Assembly (NCBI GenBank): GCA_017883205.1
Contig: JADGNZ010000047.1
Location: 1 to 47,113 of the forward strand
DNA length: 47,113 nucleotides
Direction of reading: 5' to 3'
Origin: Thermoanaerobaculia bacterium
GTDB lineage: Bacteria; Acidobacteriota; Thermoanaerobaculia; Gp7-AA8
Shown in pieces: positions 30,901-38,177 of the stretch (within the stretch, counting starts at the first letter, position 1; the number at the start of each line of letters is the position of its first letter). Both the position numbers and the translations under genes were made by a program. The notes under the pieces are model-generated. The model was not told the DNA's origin. It saw only the letters and a program-made list of their open reading frames with translations, and did no database searches.

Positions 30901-31923
30901 GTTGAAGTCGCCGATGGCCACGGATTGCGGAGTCGAACCTACCGTGAAGTTCGTGGCCGCTCCGAACGTTCCTGTCCCCGTGCCGAGCAGAATCGAGACG
31001 TTGTTCGATGATTGATTTGTCACGGCCAGATCGCTCTTCCCATCGCCGTTGAAGTCGCCGATGGCCACGGAGATCGGATTCGTACCTACCGTGAAGTTCG
31101 TGGCCGCGCCAAATGTTCCTATCCCCGTGCCGAGCAGAATCGAGACGTTGTTCGAGCCGTTGTTCGCCACGGCCAGATCGCTGATCCCATCGCCGTTGAA
31201 GTCGCCGATGGCCACGGAGCGTGGTGACGAACCTGCCGTAAAGTTCGTGGCCGCTCCGAACGTTCCTGTCCCGGTGCCGAGCAGAATGGAGACGTTGTTC
31301 GAGTTGAAGTTCGCCACGGCCAGATCGCTCTTCCCATCGCCGTTGAAGTCGCCGATGGCCACGGAGACCGGACCCGAACCTACCGTGAAGTTCGTGGCCG
31401 CTCCGAACGTTCCTGTCCCCGTGCCGAGCAGAATCGAGACGTTGTTCGAGATATTGTTCGCCACGGCGAGGTCGCTAATCCCATCGTCGTTGAAGTCGCC
31501 GATGGCCACGGAGTAAGGATTCGTACCTACCGTGAAGTTCGTGGCCGGCGAAAACGTCGTGCAGGCGGTGGCCGGCGCGGTGTAGGTAAAGTCATCCGCG
31601 GCGGTGTCGGCGCTGGTTCCGGCTGCGGTGGTGACGCGGACGCTGACCGTGCCGCTGCCGGCGGGGCTGGTGGCGGTGCATTGGGTTACCGAGGCGCAGC
31701 TGACGCTCGTCCCGGACGAGGCTCCGAACGCCACGGTCGTCGCGCCAACGACGAAGTTCGAACCCGTGATCGTGACGACTGTGCCACCGGTCGCCGGCCC
31801 AAACATCGGACTGATCTGGGTGACAACCGGCAGGACGGCGGCAAGGCCCACCGAGGCGTGAAGAAATGCACAGACGACGAAAGTGATCGCGAGAACGTTG
31901 TTGAACCGTGTGCGTCTGGACAT
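21967..31923 (-). CDS. Giant secreted protein with four seven-bladed FG-GAP propellers and seven IPT/TIG domains
   Basis: A 3318-residue exported protein (signal peptide within MSRRTRFNNVLAITFVVCAFLHASVGLA). Order: IPT, propeller 1 (about 31570-30535), IPT, propeller 2 (30265-29235), IPT-IPT, propeller 3 (28705-27675), IPT-IPT, propeller 4 (27150-26110), IPT. Two DUF11/CARDB-like domains, a PKD-like domain, several Fn3-like domains (25850-23700), a BACON-like domain and C-terminal Ig-like modules follow. Each propeller holds exactly seven FG-GAP blades of about 49 residues with a calcium loop of type DFNGDGxSD, 28 in all. This is the integrin-alpha head fold and suggests adhesion or ligand binding outside the cell. 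The ATG at 31923 follows the previous stop by 2 bases. Reading on upstream in this frame gives only antisense sequence. No sorting signal was recognised. Confidence 0.9.
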   Translation of the reverse strand: MSRRTRFNNVLAITFVVCAFLHASVGLAAVLPVVTQISPMFGPATGGTVVTITGSNFVVGATTVAFGASSGTSVSCASVTQCTATSPAGSGTVSVRVTTAAGTSADTAADDFTYTAPATACTTFSPATNFTVGTNPYSVAIGDFNDDGISDLAVANNISNNVSILLGTGTGTFGAATNFTVGSGPVSVAIGDFNGDGKSDLAVANFNSNNVSILLGTGTGTFGAATNFTAGSSPRSVAIGDFNGDGISDLAVANNGSNNVSILLGTGIGTFGAATNFTVGTNPISVAIGDFNGDGKSDLAVTNQSSNNVSILLGTGTGTFGAATNFTVGSTPQSVAIGDFNGDGISDLAVANAGSNNVSILLGTGTGAFAAATNFTAGTNSNSLAIGDFNGDGRSDLAVTNGISNNVSILLGTGTGTFGAATNYTAGTQPTSVAIGDFNGDGKSDLAVANNGSNDVSILLNAGCTPVVTKISPSTGPTTGGTVVTITGSNFVAGAATIKFGAIAGTSATCSSTTQCTATSPAGSGTVSVRVTNSSGTSADTASDDFTYTAPATACTTFSPATNFTVGTQPLSVAIGDFNGDGISDLAVANQNSNNVSILLGTGTGTFGAATNFTVGTNPQSVTIGDFNGDGKLDLAVANINSANVSILLGTGTGTFGAATNFTVGTNPASVAIGDFNGDGKSDLAVANQTSNTVSILLGTGTGTFGAVTNFTVGTQPFSVAIGDFNGDGKSDLAVVNFSSNNVSILLGTGTGTFGAATNFTVGSAPLSVAIGDFNGDGKSDLAVANNGSSNVSILLGTGTGTFGAATNFTAGTGVYSLAIGDFNGDGKSDLAVANQSSSNVSILIGTGTGTFAAATNFTAGTNPRSVAIGDFNGDGKSDLAVANFTSNDVSILLNGFCPPTVTSINPTSGTNVGGAVVTITGTNFVVGATTVAFGGSAGTSVTCASITQCTATSPSGSGTVDVRVTTAGGTSATSPADQFTYFVPVPVVSSINPSTGPIAGGTVVTITGSNFVIGAATIKFSATAGTSATCSSTTQCTATSPAGTGTVSVRVTTASGTSADTAADDFTYTAPATACTTFSPATNFTVGTLPFSVATGTFNGDGIRDLAVANFNSNDISILLGTGTGTFGAATNFTAGTNPSAVAIGDFNGDGISDLAVANYNSSNVSILLGTGTGTFGAATNFAAGANPRFVAVGDFNGDGISDLAVANQGSGNVSILIGTGTGTFGAATNFTAGTGPGAVAIGDFNGDGISDLAVANYNSSNVSILLGTGAGMFGAATNIAAGTQPGALAIGDFNGDGKSDLAVANSGSNNVSILLGTGTGTFGAATNFVVGTTPLSVAIGDFNGDGISDLAVANGNSNNVSILIGTGTGTFGAATNIAAGANPGSVAIGDFNGDGKSDLAVSNSSNNVSILLNAFCPPTVTSINPNSGTSAGGTVVTITGTNFVVGATTVAFGGSAGTSVSCASITQCTATSPSGSGTVHVTVTTAGGTSATSAADQFTYFVPVPVVSSISPSTGPTAGGTVVAITGSNFVVGATTVAFGANAGTSVSCSSTTHCTATSPAGTGTVSVRVTTASGTSADTAADDFTYTAPATACTTFSPATNFATGSPYSVSVGDFNGDGISDLAVANYFSDQVSILLGTGTGTFGGATSFGTGSRPRTLAIGDFNGDGFSDLAVPNEVSNNVSILLGTGTGTFGVATNVSVGSSPLAVAIGDFNGDGKSDLAVANFSSGNVSILLGTGAGTFGAATNFAAGVQPHSVAIGDFNGDGKSDLAVANFGSGNVSILLGTGTGTFGAATNFAVGTGPRFVAIGDFNGDGISDLAVVSSTSNNVSILLGTGTGTFGAATNVAVGTDPYAVTISDLNGDGKSDLAVANQGTNNVSILLGTGTGTFGAVTNVPAGVSPRSVAMGDFNGDGRIDLAVANFSSNNVSILLNAFCPPTVTSINPNSGTNAGGTVVTITGTNFVVGATTVAFGGSAGLSVSCASITQCTATSPAGSGTVDVKVTTAGGTSATSAADQFTYSVQADLAALVSAPPSAANGSAFAYTVSIINRGGSDATAVSFSAALPPNVTFNGASPAICSGAPNLVCTIGALPNQSAAVVVLNVTANGAGAAPISVTAAGTEFDPNNANNSASASPSITAAADLRIAVSGTQSTVAGSRAIYTVTVTNNGPDVAGNVAVNVTASPGLTFSANGGACAGSFPCTIGALSSGQSATITSAWDISPTAAGSVQLTANATSSTADPNSSNNSASSTTIIGTCPAIIINVPSELISGASARASAAATAALSGGATYNWSITNGTIDSGNGTDTISFTAGTAGTATIAVNVTGTSCTLSTTALLTVKPRQTCQGTATPVVPAGGTITADAVVAFSWTAIDDASGYRLWLQDGDAPPQSLGRALDTSLTKAIPPGAHHWYVETLFDGCASHESEHRDLTILPAQDCDTHGAPQLTAPASDTAVTSATVVFSWDAVAKAIGYELWLAPAGGVPTLIRVTSDTSYTATVPLGSSEWYVRAIFDGCAATESAHRTFTYTLPPECTSQRPLLIAPAEGERLTSPVSFEWRAVPGATTYEVYVDGLLVATTTSPRAPGIPVPLDERRWRVRALLAEGCGALDSAESRFAVIAPAPSCTPLEPPLLTAPGQISSGVTARIQWTFVAGATAYVVQISNDPLFSPASTSSSTVTTRELPFTFTNESNVPVGRYVRVFAIDTECVATGSGPFSPAAVVSVLPRTGTAGAASLSDPTDVEYTLTIAAEFAGLSFTATPTAPWITVTPSSGIVPPGGQTLHAVAHTAGLPPGASTGTVLITTAAASGTRAALGNPPPVSLPITVSNIPGVTTKPKSTPPPDSLTIPAVANVKNFIVRYQSDVCVTNTSAQVIKYEINFVPTGLPGITQGQTTNVSIEPGATLALNDIVTTWFGGLTSSGTLEIRPLTESDTSTSSAPATGLANRITFASSRTFAVASSGATYGQYIPAVPYANFISKGAIISLQQIAQSDKFRTNLGLVEGSGEPVSVQVRIFDSAGTKRGDFNVDLTGGQHTQLNEVLKAHGIALDDGRIEVEVTKGEGKVTAYASVIDDETNDPLLVPPVIITDAGNSKWVVPGVADLTGGSSNWLTDVRIFNAGKDPVDLTLVFYSRSGGTATTRTISLAAGEVRQLDHVLSSFFGISQDGGALHVSSAVPARLVVTARTYNDTGQGTYGQFIPAVTPEEAVSAGSRPLQILQVEQSAQYRSNVGFAEVSGKAVTLEVSVFQPGHNDPALLEVKLAPNEFRQIDSLLTTLGLADTFNARISVRAVDGEGRATAYLSLIDTKSGDPTYVPGQ
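26110..31570 (-). repeat. 28 tandem blade repeats of about 147 bp in four sets of seven
   Basis: The DNA behind the FG-GAP blades is nearly identical over long stretches, notably the segments coding IGDFNGDG, LAVAN and VSILLGTGTGTFGAATNF. Propellers 1-3 look more alike at the DNA level than propeller 4, which has more synonymous changes. This suggests recent duplication or gene conversion among the first three. Short-read assemblies may collapse such a region, so the copy number needs long reads. Confidence 0.85.
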
Positions 31924-31925
31924 GG

Positions 31926-32429
31926 TTAGCTCGACACCGCGGCGAAGTTGATGGTCCCCTGGTTCAGAAGCGGGCGGTTGAGTGTGGCGGCGCTCGTCCC
32001 GGGCATGGTAACGGTCGCGCCGGTGTCGAACGTGAGCGCACCGCTGCCGCCGATCGTGCCGCCGCTCCAGGTCGACGGACCGGTGACGCTGAGGCCGCCG
32101 CTTCCGGCGAGTGTGCCCGCGCTCAGCGTCAGCGCCGGAATCGTGCCGCTGGTGTTGAGCGCCACGCTGCCGCCGGTAACATCGATCGTCACTCCGCTCC
32201 ATGCGCCGTTGACCGTCGCCAAGCGCGCGAGTTGCTGAACGCGGGCACCGTCAACTACGGCGGGACCTCGACCCTGACCATGTCCGGGGCCAGCAAGATC
32301 ACCAACAACGCCGCCTTCAACACCGCCGCCGGCGTCCCAGGTCACCGTCGCGCAGAATGCGGACGGAGACACGGCGACCATCGCCAAGACGAAGATGGCG
32401 CACACAACGGCGCGAATTCGAATGTTCAT
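31926..32429 (-). pseudogene. Short secreted beta-repeat protein with an internal inverted segment
   Basis: The reading frame codes 167 residues with a good signal peptide (MNIRIRAVVCAIFVLAMVAVSPSAFC). A repeat-rich, Gly/Thr/Ser beta-helix-like part (GTLAGSGGLSVTG, GGSGALTFDTGATVTM, LNRPLLNQGTINFAAVSS) resembles the passenger-type repeats of large surface proteins. Residues about 35-65 are unlike the rest. On the + strand the same DNA (about 32229-32338) reads LLNAGTVNYGGTSTLTMSG and ITNNAAFNTAAG, which is the same repeat type. The segment therefore seems inverted inside the gene while keeping the frame open. The gene stops 2 bases before the giant protein's ATG. It is likely a truncated, rearranged relic, but could still be made. 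Confidence 0.55.
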
Positions 32430-32481
32430 GGATGGGGGCCCGATTTGTTGGATTGCTGAATTATTACTATAAACCCATTTC

Positions 32482-35043
32482 TCACTTCAACCTGTAAATC
32501 ATTCGCACACTCACCGTTCTACCGTTCTGCAACACGGCCGGAAGCGTCTCCGAGCCGACGGCGTAGTACTGCTTGTCGAACACGTTGTCGGCCAGGAGCT
32601 GCAGCGACAGCTTCGGCAAAAGATCGCGGTAGGTCAGGGAGACGGCGGTCGTCGCATAGGCGTCGACTTGCGGGCCGAGGTAGTCGGGAAAGGTGACGAA
32701 GGCGGTCCCGCGGCCGATCCTGCGGCGGCCGGAGTAATGCGTCCGGACGGCTGCCGTCAGTTGGCGCCACTCCGCATCGACGCCCACGTTGAACTGGTCC
32801 GTGGCGATGTTCGGGACGCGCACGGCCTCGGTGGTGACATTCGGATCGGGCGCATTCGGATCGGCCGCCGAGGGGATGCGCTGCTCCGGCAGCACGTGCG
32901 TGTAATTCGCCCAGATCTCCGCGGCGGCGATCTTGTGGCGTGCCGTCAACTCCAGACCGCGGACGAGGATCTCGTCGCGATTCTGGTTCACCACGCACGG
33001 ATCGGGGCAATCATTCGAGGAGGGAAGCTGCGAGATGCCGATGACGCCGGTGTAATGGGCCCGGTAGGCAGAAAGCTGCACGGACGTTCGCTCGTCAGCC
33101 TCCCATCCGGCGCTCACCTCGGTATTGCGCACCCGTTCCGGACGCAAGTTGAAGTTGACGGACGTCTGAAAGGCGCCAATGCGGGGGAAGACGACGCCGC
33201 CGAATTTTTCGGTGTCGGTCGGGTCCTTGAACGCTTCCGAATAAATCGCTTTCAGGACGAGTTGGCGGCGGCCCGGCGAATAGATCACTCCCAGCCGAGG
33301 GGTGAAGATCGAGCCGAAGCCGGACACCTGGCTGTCGATGCTGTCGTCGATCTTGTTGTAGCTGAGCCGTCCCGCGGCGATGAATCGAAGTGATGGCCGC
33401 GGCTTCCACGCGCCTTGTCCCCAGAGCGCCGTATCGGTGTGGAAATTGCGGGAGGAAAAGATGTCCTGGGAGCCGCGGGAGAATTGGTCGTATTGGCTCT
33501 GGATCGTGCTTTTCGCGAATTCGACGCCGGTCACTCCGCTCAGCGTCTCCGAAGGCTGCCAGGCCATGCTGACCTCACTGCGAATCTGGGTCGAGAGAGC
33601 CCTGCCATTGATGCGGAAGACGAAGGGAGCAGTCGGCGGGCAAACCGCCGCGCCGCACGTGCGGGGAAAGAGATTGCTCGAATCAAGGATGCCGTTCGCA
33701 TAGATGGCCATCAAATCGAACTCCGACCCATTCGGATCGATGCTCGATTGCCTGTAGCGCGTGAAGATGTTCAGCGTTCCCATCGACAGCCGGGCCGAAT
33801 AGCGGAGGTAGAGCGCAGTCTCCTCCGGCGTGTACGTGCTGTTGCCGCCGTAGAAGCTCGCGCCGTAGGCGGAAGCGACGCCTTCCTGGCTTCGCCACGA
33901 TTGCAGGCCAAGCGTCAGATTCGAGATCTGGACTTTGGCGTTGACGCCCCAGTTCTTCGCCCGGTCGTTGAATCCGAGGTGGTTCTGCTGGATGAAGGCT
34001 TGATCGGTCTGCCGGGCGAGCTGGAGTCCCGCGGCATTGACGCCCTGCAGCGTCGGCAGCGCCGCATAGTCCAGATTGCGATACGTGTAGTCCCAGCTGT
34101 CGAACTTCGAGAGGTCGCGCTCCTTGCCGACCTGAAAGCGGCCCGCGACGGACCACGCCATGGTGCCGCCGCCGGTGATGCCGGCCGCGGTCATGTCGGC
34201 GGCGCTGCTGCCGTAGCCGCCGGTGGTCACGTGTCCGAAGAGACCGAAGCGTTTGTTCTCGGCGTTGTTCTCACCGTTGTTCTCACTAAGGAGCGCCGCC
34301 GCGTCTTTGGTGATGATGCTGATCACGCCCGTGTAGGCGTTCGCTCCGTACATCGTCGAGGCCGGCCCGTAAACGACCTCGACGCGGTCGATGTTCGTGA
34401 GCGGATATTGCCGCGACAGATATTGCGTGCCCTGAGTCAAGTCGTTCTGCTCGACGCCGTCGACCAGCAGCAGGAGCCGGCTGTTGAATGCGTCGTAGTA
34501 GCCGCGCTGGTAGACATGCGAGTAGATGTCGCCATTGGTTCGATTGACGTCGAAGCCGGGAAGATCGTGGAGGAGCTGCTCGAGATCGAGGTAGCCGCGG
34601 CGCTCGATCTCGTCGCCGGTGACGACGACGACGGTGGCCGGCGCCTCGCGCAAGCTCTCGGCGGTCTTGGACACCGATGTGACCTGCGCCGACTGTTCCT
34701 CGCGCCGCACCTCGGCCAGGAGCGCCGCGAAGCGCGGGGAGCCTGCGGCGTCGTCAAAGCTCGGTTCGAACCGGAGGAGCTTCGCCACTTCCCTCCGCGC
34801 TTCGTCCTGGCGCTCGGCGTACATCAGCGCGCGGGCCAGCAGCGATTGCACTTGAATGGCGATCGTGCGCGAGAGCCTGGCGTGAACGCACTCCTGTTGC
34901 AGCAGGCTGGCGGCCTGCGCGAACTCGCCGCTGTCGTAAGACTTCTGCGCCTGCGTCAGCGCTTCCGTACACGCGTTCTGGGCCGAGGCGCCGTGCGCAA
35001 GGAGGAGCAGGACGACCGCCGCAAAAAGTGAGAATCGTTTCAT
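32482..35043 (-). CDS. TonB-dependent outer-membrane receptor with N-terminal TPR-like extension
   Basis: An 853-residue protein with signal peptide MKRFSLFAAVVLLLLAHGASA. A periplasmic helical extension (about 25-115, EALTQAQKSYDSGEFAQAASLLQQEC onward) looks like TPRs. The plug domain (about 125-245) has TVVVVTGDEIERRGYLDLEQLL, LLLVDGVEQND and IDRVEVVYGPASTMYGANAYTGVISIITK. The remainder is the 22-strand barrel type, ending VRMIYRLK without the usual terminal aromatic. I see no clear TonB box. The ATG overlaps the stop of the STAND gene (ATGA), so its translation is coupled to that gene. The ligand is unknown; in this context it may be a sensor rather than, or as well as, a transporter. Confidence 0.9.
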   Translation of the reverse strand: MKRFSLFAAVVLLLLAHGASAQNACTEALTQAQKSYDSGEFAQAASLLQQECVHARLSRTIAIQVQSLLARALMYAERQDEARREVAKLLRFEPSFDDAAGSPRFAALLAEVRREEQSAQVTSVSKTAESLREAPATVVVVTGDEIERRGYLDLEQLLHDLPGFDVNRTNGDIYSHVYQRGYYDAFNSRLLLLVDGVEQNDLTQGTQYLSRQYPLTNIDRVEVVYGPASTMYGANAYTGVISIITKDAAALLSENNGENNAENKRFGLFGHVTTGGYGSSAADMTAAGITGGGTMAWSVAGRFQVGKERDLSKFDSWDYTYRNLDYAALPTLQGVNAAGLQLARQTDQAFIQQNHLGFNDRAKNWGVNAKVQISNLTLGLQSWRSQEGVASAYGASFYGGNSTYTPEETALYLRYSARLSMGTLNIFTRYRQSSIDPNGSEFDLMAIYANGILDSSNLFPRTCGAAVCPPTAPFVFRINGRALSTQIRSEVSMAWQPSETLSGVTGVEFAKSTIQSQYDQFSRGSQDIFSSRNFHTDTALWGQGAWKPRPSLRFIAAGRLSYNKIDDSIDSQVSGFGSIFTPRLGVIYSPGRRQLVLKAIYSEAFKDPTDTEKFGGVVFPRIGAFQTSVNFNLRPERVRNTEVSAGWEADERTSVQLSAYRAHYTGVIGISQLPSSNDCPDPCVVNQNRDEILVRGLELTARHKIAAAEIWANYTHVLPEQRIPSAADPNAPDPNVTTEAVRVPNIATDQFNVGVDAEWRQLTAAVRTHYSGRRRIGRGTAFVTFPDYLGPQVDAYATTAVSLTYRDLLPKLSLQLLADNVFDKQYYAVGSETLPAVLQNGRTVSVRMIYRLK

Positions 35044-38000
35044 TTCAACCCCAGTTTCGGATCGGAGCATGGAGTCGTCTCGGGGAACGGCTCATCCGTG
35101 TAACGGCTCCAGGTTTCTTCGGTCATCGGATCCACCTTCGTGCGGCAGAGGTGCGCGGCGAGAACGTCGGTGCGCGCGTCGGAGATGCGGATCGCCGGCT
35201 CCTTGCCGCCGGAGATCACGCCGCTGCCGTCGGCGTTGAACGCCACCGCCCAGATCCATCCCTCCGCGCGCGTGATGACGTCCGGCAGGGCCTCCGGCTT
35301 GTCGACGTGCCACAACCGGATCGTTCCGTCGGCGCTGCCGGAGGCGAAGACGTCGCCGCGCGGACTGAAGCTGAGCGAGTTGACGCTCGCGGTGTGGCCG
35401 GAGAAGGTGAGCTCGCGCCCCTGACGCAGCGGTGAGCCGGCGATGCGTCCGTCCGCTCTGCCGCACAGCAGCTCCGTCCCGTCGGGCTTGAAGGCGAGGC
35501 TGCGAATGTCGTTCGCGTCTTTGCAGACGCTGCGCGGCTGCGCGTCCGGCTGGGCGACGTTCCAAAGCAACGCACCCGAGGGTTGACTTGCGGCGAGCGT
35601 CTTGCCGTCGGGACTGAACGCCACCGCGCGGACGGGCTTGTTGTCCGCGGGGCGCAGCCGCGCCGGCGCGGCCGGATGGGCGGCATCCCACAGCGTCACG
35701 GTGCCGTCGAGATTCCCGGTGGCGAGCAACGATCCCGACGGCTGAAATGCCAGCGACATCACCGCCGCCTTGCCGGCGTTGATCTCCCGCGGCGCGCCGC
35801 CGTTGCGCACGTCAAAGATCGCAACGTTGCCGCCGCCGGTGCCAGCGGCGAGCAGGTTGTCGTGCAGCGCCAGCGTGCGAACGGGTCCCGACAATTGCCC
35901 GACCGTTTTCGGCGGCAGCCATTGATTGCGGTCGTGGTCGTGGCGGGAAATCAGCCCGCTCTCGTCGCCGGCGTAGATGGTGCGGCCGTCGGGCGAGACG
36001 GCGATCGCGAGCGCGCCGTTCTTCTGCGGCAGCTTCTGGACGGTCTGCGACGCGTGGCGGTCGCCTACGGCGTGCAGGGCCGCGAAAAGCTCCGGATCGT
36101 CGGGATCGCCGCCGTTCTCGCGATTCAGGCGATACGCCTCGAGGACGAGGGGAACGTCGACGGCGCGTGCCTGGCGCGCGGTCAACGCCAGCGCCCGCGA
36201 TGCGGAGAGATGGCGCAGCGTCGTTGCCTTCTTGCGCTGCTCCTCGGCCGTTTCCTTTTGGGCGACGGCCTCGCCTCGGGCGATCTCCGTTTTCTTCGTC
36301 TGGTCGCGCGCCTCGCGTTCGTTGGTCAGCGCTTTCTGCTGCTCGCTCTCGGCGCGAAGCCGCTCGCGCTCGGCAATCTCACTCTGCCGCTGCGCGATCA
36401 CCGTCTGCGTTTCAGCGCGGGAGCGTTGTTGCGTGGCGACGCCGCGCTCGCGGTCCGCCGTCAGACGCGCCTCCTCCGCGAGCCGTTTCTCGTCCTCGGC
36501 GCGCCGCTTCTCCGCCTGCGCGCGCTTCTGTGCTGCGAAGGCGCTGTCGCGCTCTACCTCGGCCTCATGCTCCAAACGCATCGCCTCCGCCTTCTGACGG
36601 AACGCGGTGTAGCCGAGACCCACCATCGCCAGGAAGGCGATCGACAGCACGGCGATGACGATGCGCGCCTGCCGCATCGCGCGCCGGCGCCGCCGCTCCC
36701 GATGTTGGACTATGTCGTCGCGTTCTTTCCGGCTGGCGTCGAGAAAGGCAATCGCCCGCGCGAACGACGGGTCGTAGCGCTCGGCCCATTCCGCCGTCGG
36801 ATTCTCCTTTTCGCGCCACGTGAGGGCGAACTGCAGTTCCGGATCGCGCCACAGCGCGGCCTTCCCTTCCTCGTGCCGCTGCGCTGCCTGGGCGAGGTTG
36901 ATGTAGAGCTGGCCGGCGTGCGCTTCCTCGTCCGCCCATTGCGACAGCCGCTCCCATACGCGCATCAGGCTTTCATGGGAGATGTCGAGGATGGAGTTGT
37001 CGTCGAGCGTGACGGCCGCCGGCGGCATCAGGAACGAGCGCCCCTGCCGCCGGAAGCTCTCCGTGACGCGCGTGATCTCGTCCAGGCTCGCTTGCGCGAG
37101 CGCGCGAACCTCGCTGACTGGCGCGGGGCGCCGCACGCCGCGAGGGTCCGACGCCTTGTCGGTCAGCGCTTTGAACATCTTCTCGGCGATGAATCTCCCG
37201 CGCTCGTCAAGCTCGGCAAAAGCCTCCTCGGCGTGCCGCGACAACGCGTCGCTCAGCGTGCCGATCGCTTCGTAATGCGAAAGGTCGAGCGCTTCGCCGC
37301 GGTAGTGGAAAGACCGCCAGCGCTCCCAGGTCCGCATCAGCGCGTGCTGCAGGATCGGCAGCTGATCGGGATCGTCGCCGACGTCGTTCAGCAACCGCGA
37401 CACCAGGCGCGGCGCGATCGTTGCCCCGCCGACGGCGACCGGCCCGGTGATGGCGTAGCGCAGCTCCTCGCGCGTCATTCGCGGGACGAGGTAGATCCCT
37501 TCGTTCACCACTTCCGGCAACGTGCTGAACTCCATGCAGTCGCCGATGAAGTCGGAGCGCATGGTGATGGCGATGTAGATGGGAATCTCGCTTTCGCGCG
37601 CGGCCAGGAGAAGCTTGACAAAGGCCGCCGCTTCGTCGCCGCCATCGGTGCTGCGGCTGCGTTTGTAGCGGAAGATCTCCTCGAACTGGTCGACCAATAC
37701 GAGGACGTTGTCCGTTGCGCCGATCTGCGACTGGCGGACGCACTCGACGAGGCCGAGGCGGCTGGCGCGCAGCGTCGTTTCAAGAAGGGAGCGCGTCAGC
37801 CCTTCGTCGTCGCCGGCGCCGAGGGCCTCGGGAGCGGTGAGCGCCGCGGCGAGATTGCCCATCGGATCCTGGCCCGGGCGCATGATTGCCACGCGCCACC
37901 GGGAACCGGCCCGCGTCATCGCGCCGCCGTGGAGGCTGGGGATCAGGCCCGAGCGCACCAGCGACGACTTGCCGCTGCCGGAGTGTCCGAGGACGGAGAG

Positions 38001-38177
38001 GAAACGCGTGGTGCGCAATCGTCGCAGAAGCTCGTCGGTCTGCTTCTCGCGTCCGAAGAAGAGGTAGTCCTCGTCGGGCTCGAACGGGCGCAGTCCCGGA
38101 AACGGATTGACATCCGCCGTCGGGTCGAGACCGATGCTGATGCCGGAGCTGCTGGAGCTGCGGGGGACGGAGCTCAT
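35040..38177 (-). CDS. nSTAND ATPase with TM helix, coiled coil and WD40 propeller
   Basis: A 1045-residue protein. The STAND NTPase domain begins NPFPGLRPFEPDEDYLFFGRE (about 24-44). Walker A is GHSGSGKS (64-71) and Walker B is VLVLVDQFEEIF (158-169), typical of nSTAND1. A winged-helix-like region runs to about 420. A basic stretch RERRRRRAMRQAR precedes one TM helix (about 505-526), then a long charged coiled coil (528-655). Seven WD40 repeats fill about 715-1040 (AVSPDGRTIYAGD, AFQPSGSLLATGNLDGTVTLWD, SFSPRGDVFASGSADGTIRLW). By the positive-inside rule the ATPase is cytoplasmic and the WD40 domain periplasmic. The ATG overlaps the TIR gene stop (ATGA). It probably oligomerises on signal detection. 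Confidence 0.92.
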   Translation of the reverse strand: MSSVPRSSSSSGISIGLDPTADVNPFPGLRPFEPDEDYLFFGREKQTDELLRRLRTTRFLSVLGHSGSGKSSLVRSGLIPSLHGGAMTRAGSRWRVAIMRPGQDPMGNLAAALTAPEALGAGDDEGLTRSLLETTLRASRLGLVECVRQSQIGATDNVLVLVDQFEEIFRYKRSRSTDGGDEAAAFVKLLLAARESEIPIYIAITMRSDFIGDCMEFSTLPEVVNEGIYLVPRMTREELRYAITGPVAVGGATIAPRLVSRLLNDVGDDPDQLPILQHALMRTWERWRSFHYRGEALDLSHYEAIGTLSDALSRHAEEAFAELDERGRFIAEKMFKALTDKASDPRGVRRPAPVSEVRALAQASLDEITRVTESFRRQGRSFLMPPAAVTLDDNSILDISHESLMRVWERLSQWADEEAHAGQLYINLAQAAQRHEEGKAALWRDPELQFALTWREKENPTAEWAERYDPSFARAIAFLDASRKERDDIVQHRERRRRRAMRQARIVIAVLSIAFLAMVGLGYTAFRQKAEAMRLEHEAEVERDSAFAAQKRAQAEKRRAEDEKRLAEEARLTADRERGVATQQRSRAETQTVIAQRQSEIAERERLRAESEQQKALTNEREARDQTKKTEIARGEAVAQKETAEEQRKKATTLRHLSASRALALTARQARAVDVPLVLEAYRLNRENGGDPDDPELFAALHAVGDRHASQTVQKLPQKNGALAIAVSPDGRTIYAGDESGLISRHDHDRNQWLPPKTVGQLSGPVRTLALHDNLLAAGTGGGNVAIFDVRNGGAPREINAGKAAVMSLAFQPSGSLLATGNLDGTVTLWDAAHPAAPARLRPADNKPVRAVAFSPDGKTLAASQPSGALLWNVAQPDAQPRSVCKDANDIRSLAFKPDGTELLCGRADGRIAGSPLRQGRELTFSGHTASVNSLSFSPRGDVFASGSADGTIRLWHVDKPEALPDVITRAEGWIWAVAFNADGSGVISGGKEPAIRISDARTDVLAAHLCRTKVDPMTEETWSRYTDEPFPETTPCSDPKLGLK

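Noticed and set aside
31924-32202. Extension of the giant protein upstream of 31923
   Set aside because: In this frame the sequence is Arg/His/Asp-rich and is a shifted reading of the preceding secreted repeat gene; the signal peptide begins at 31923.
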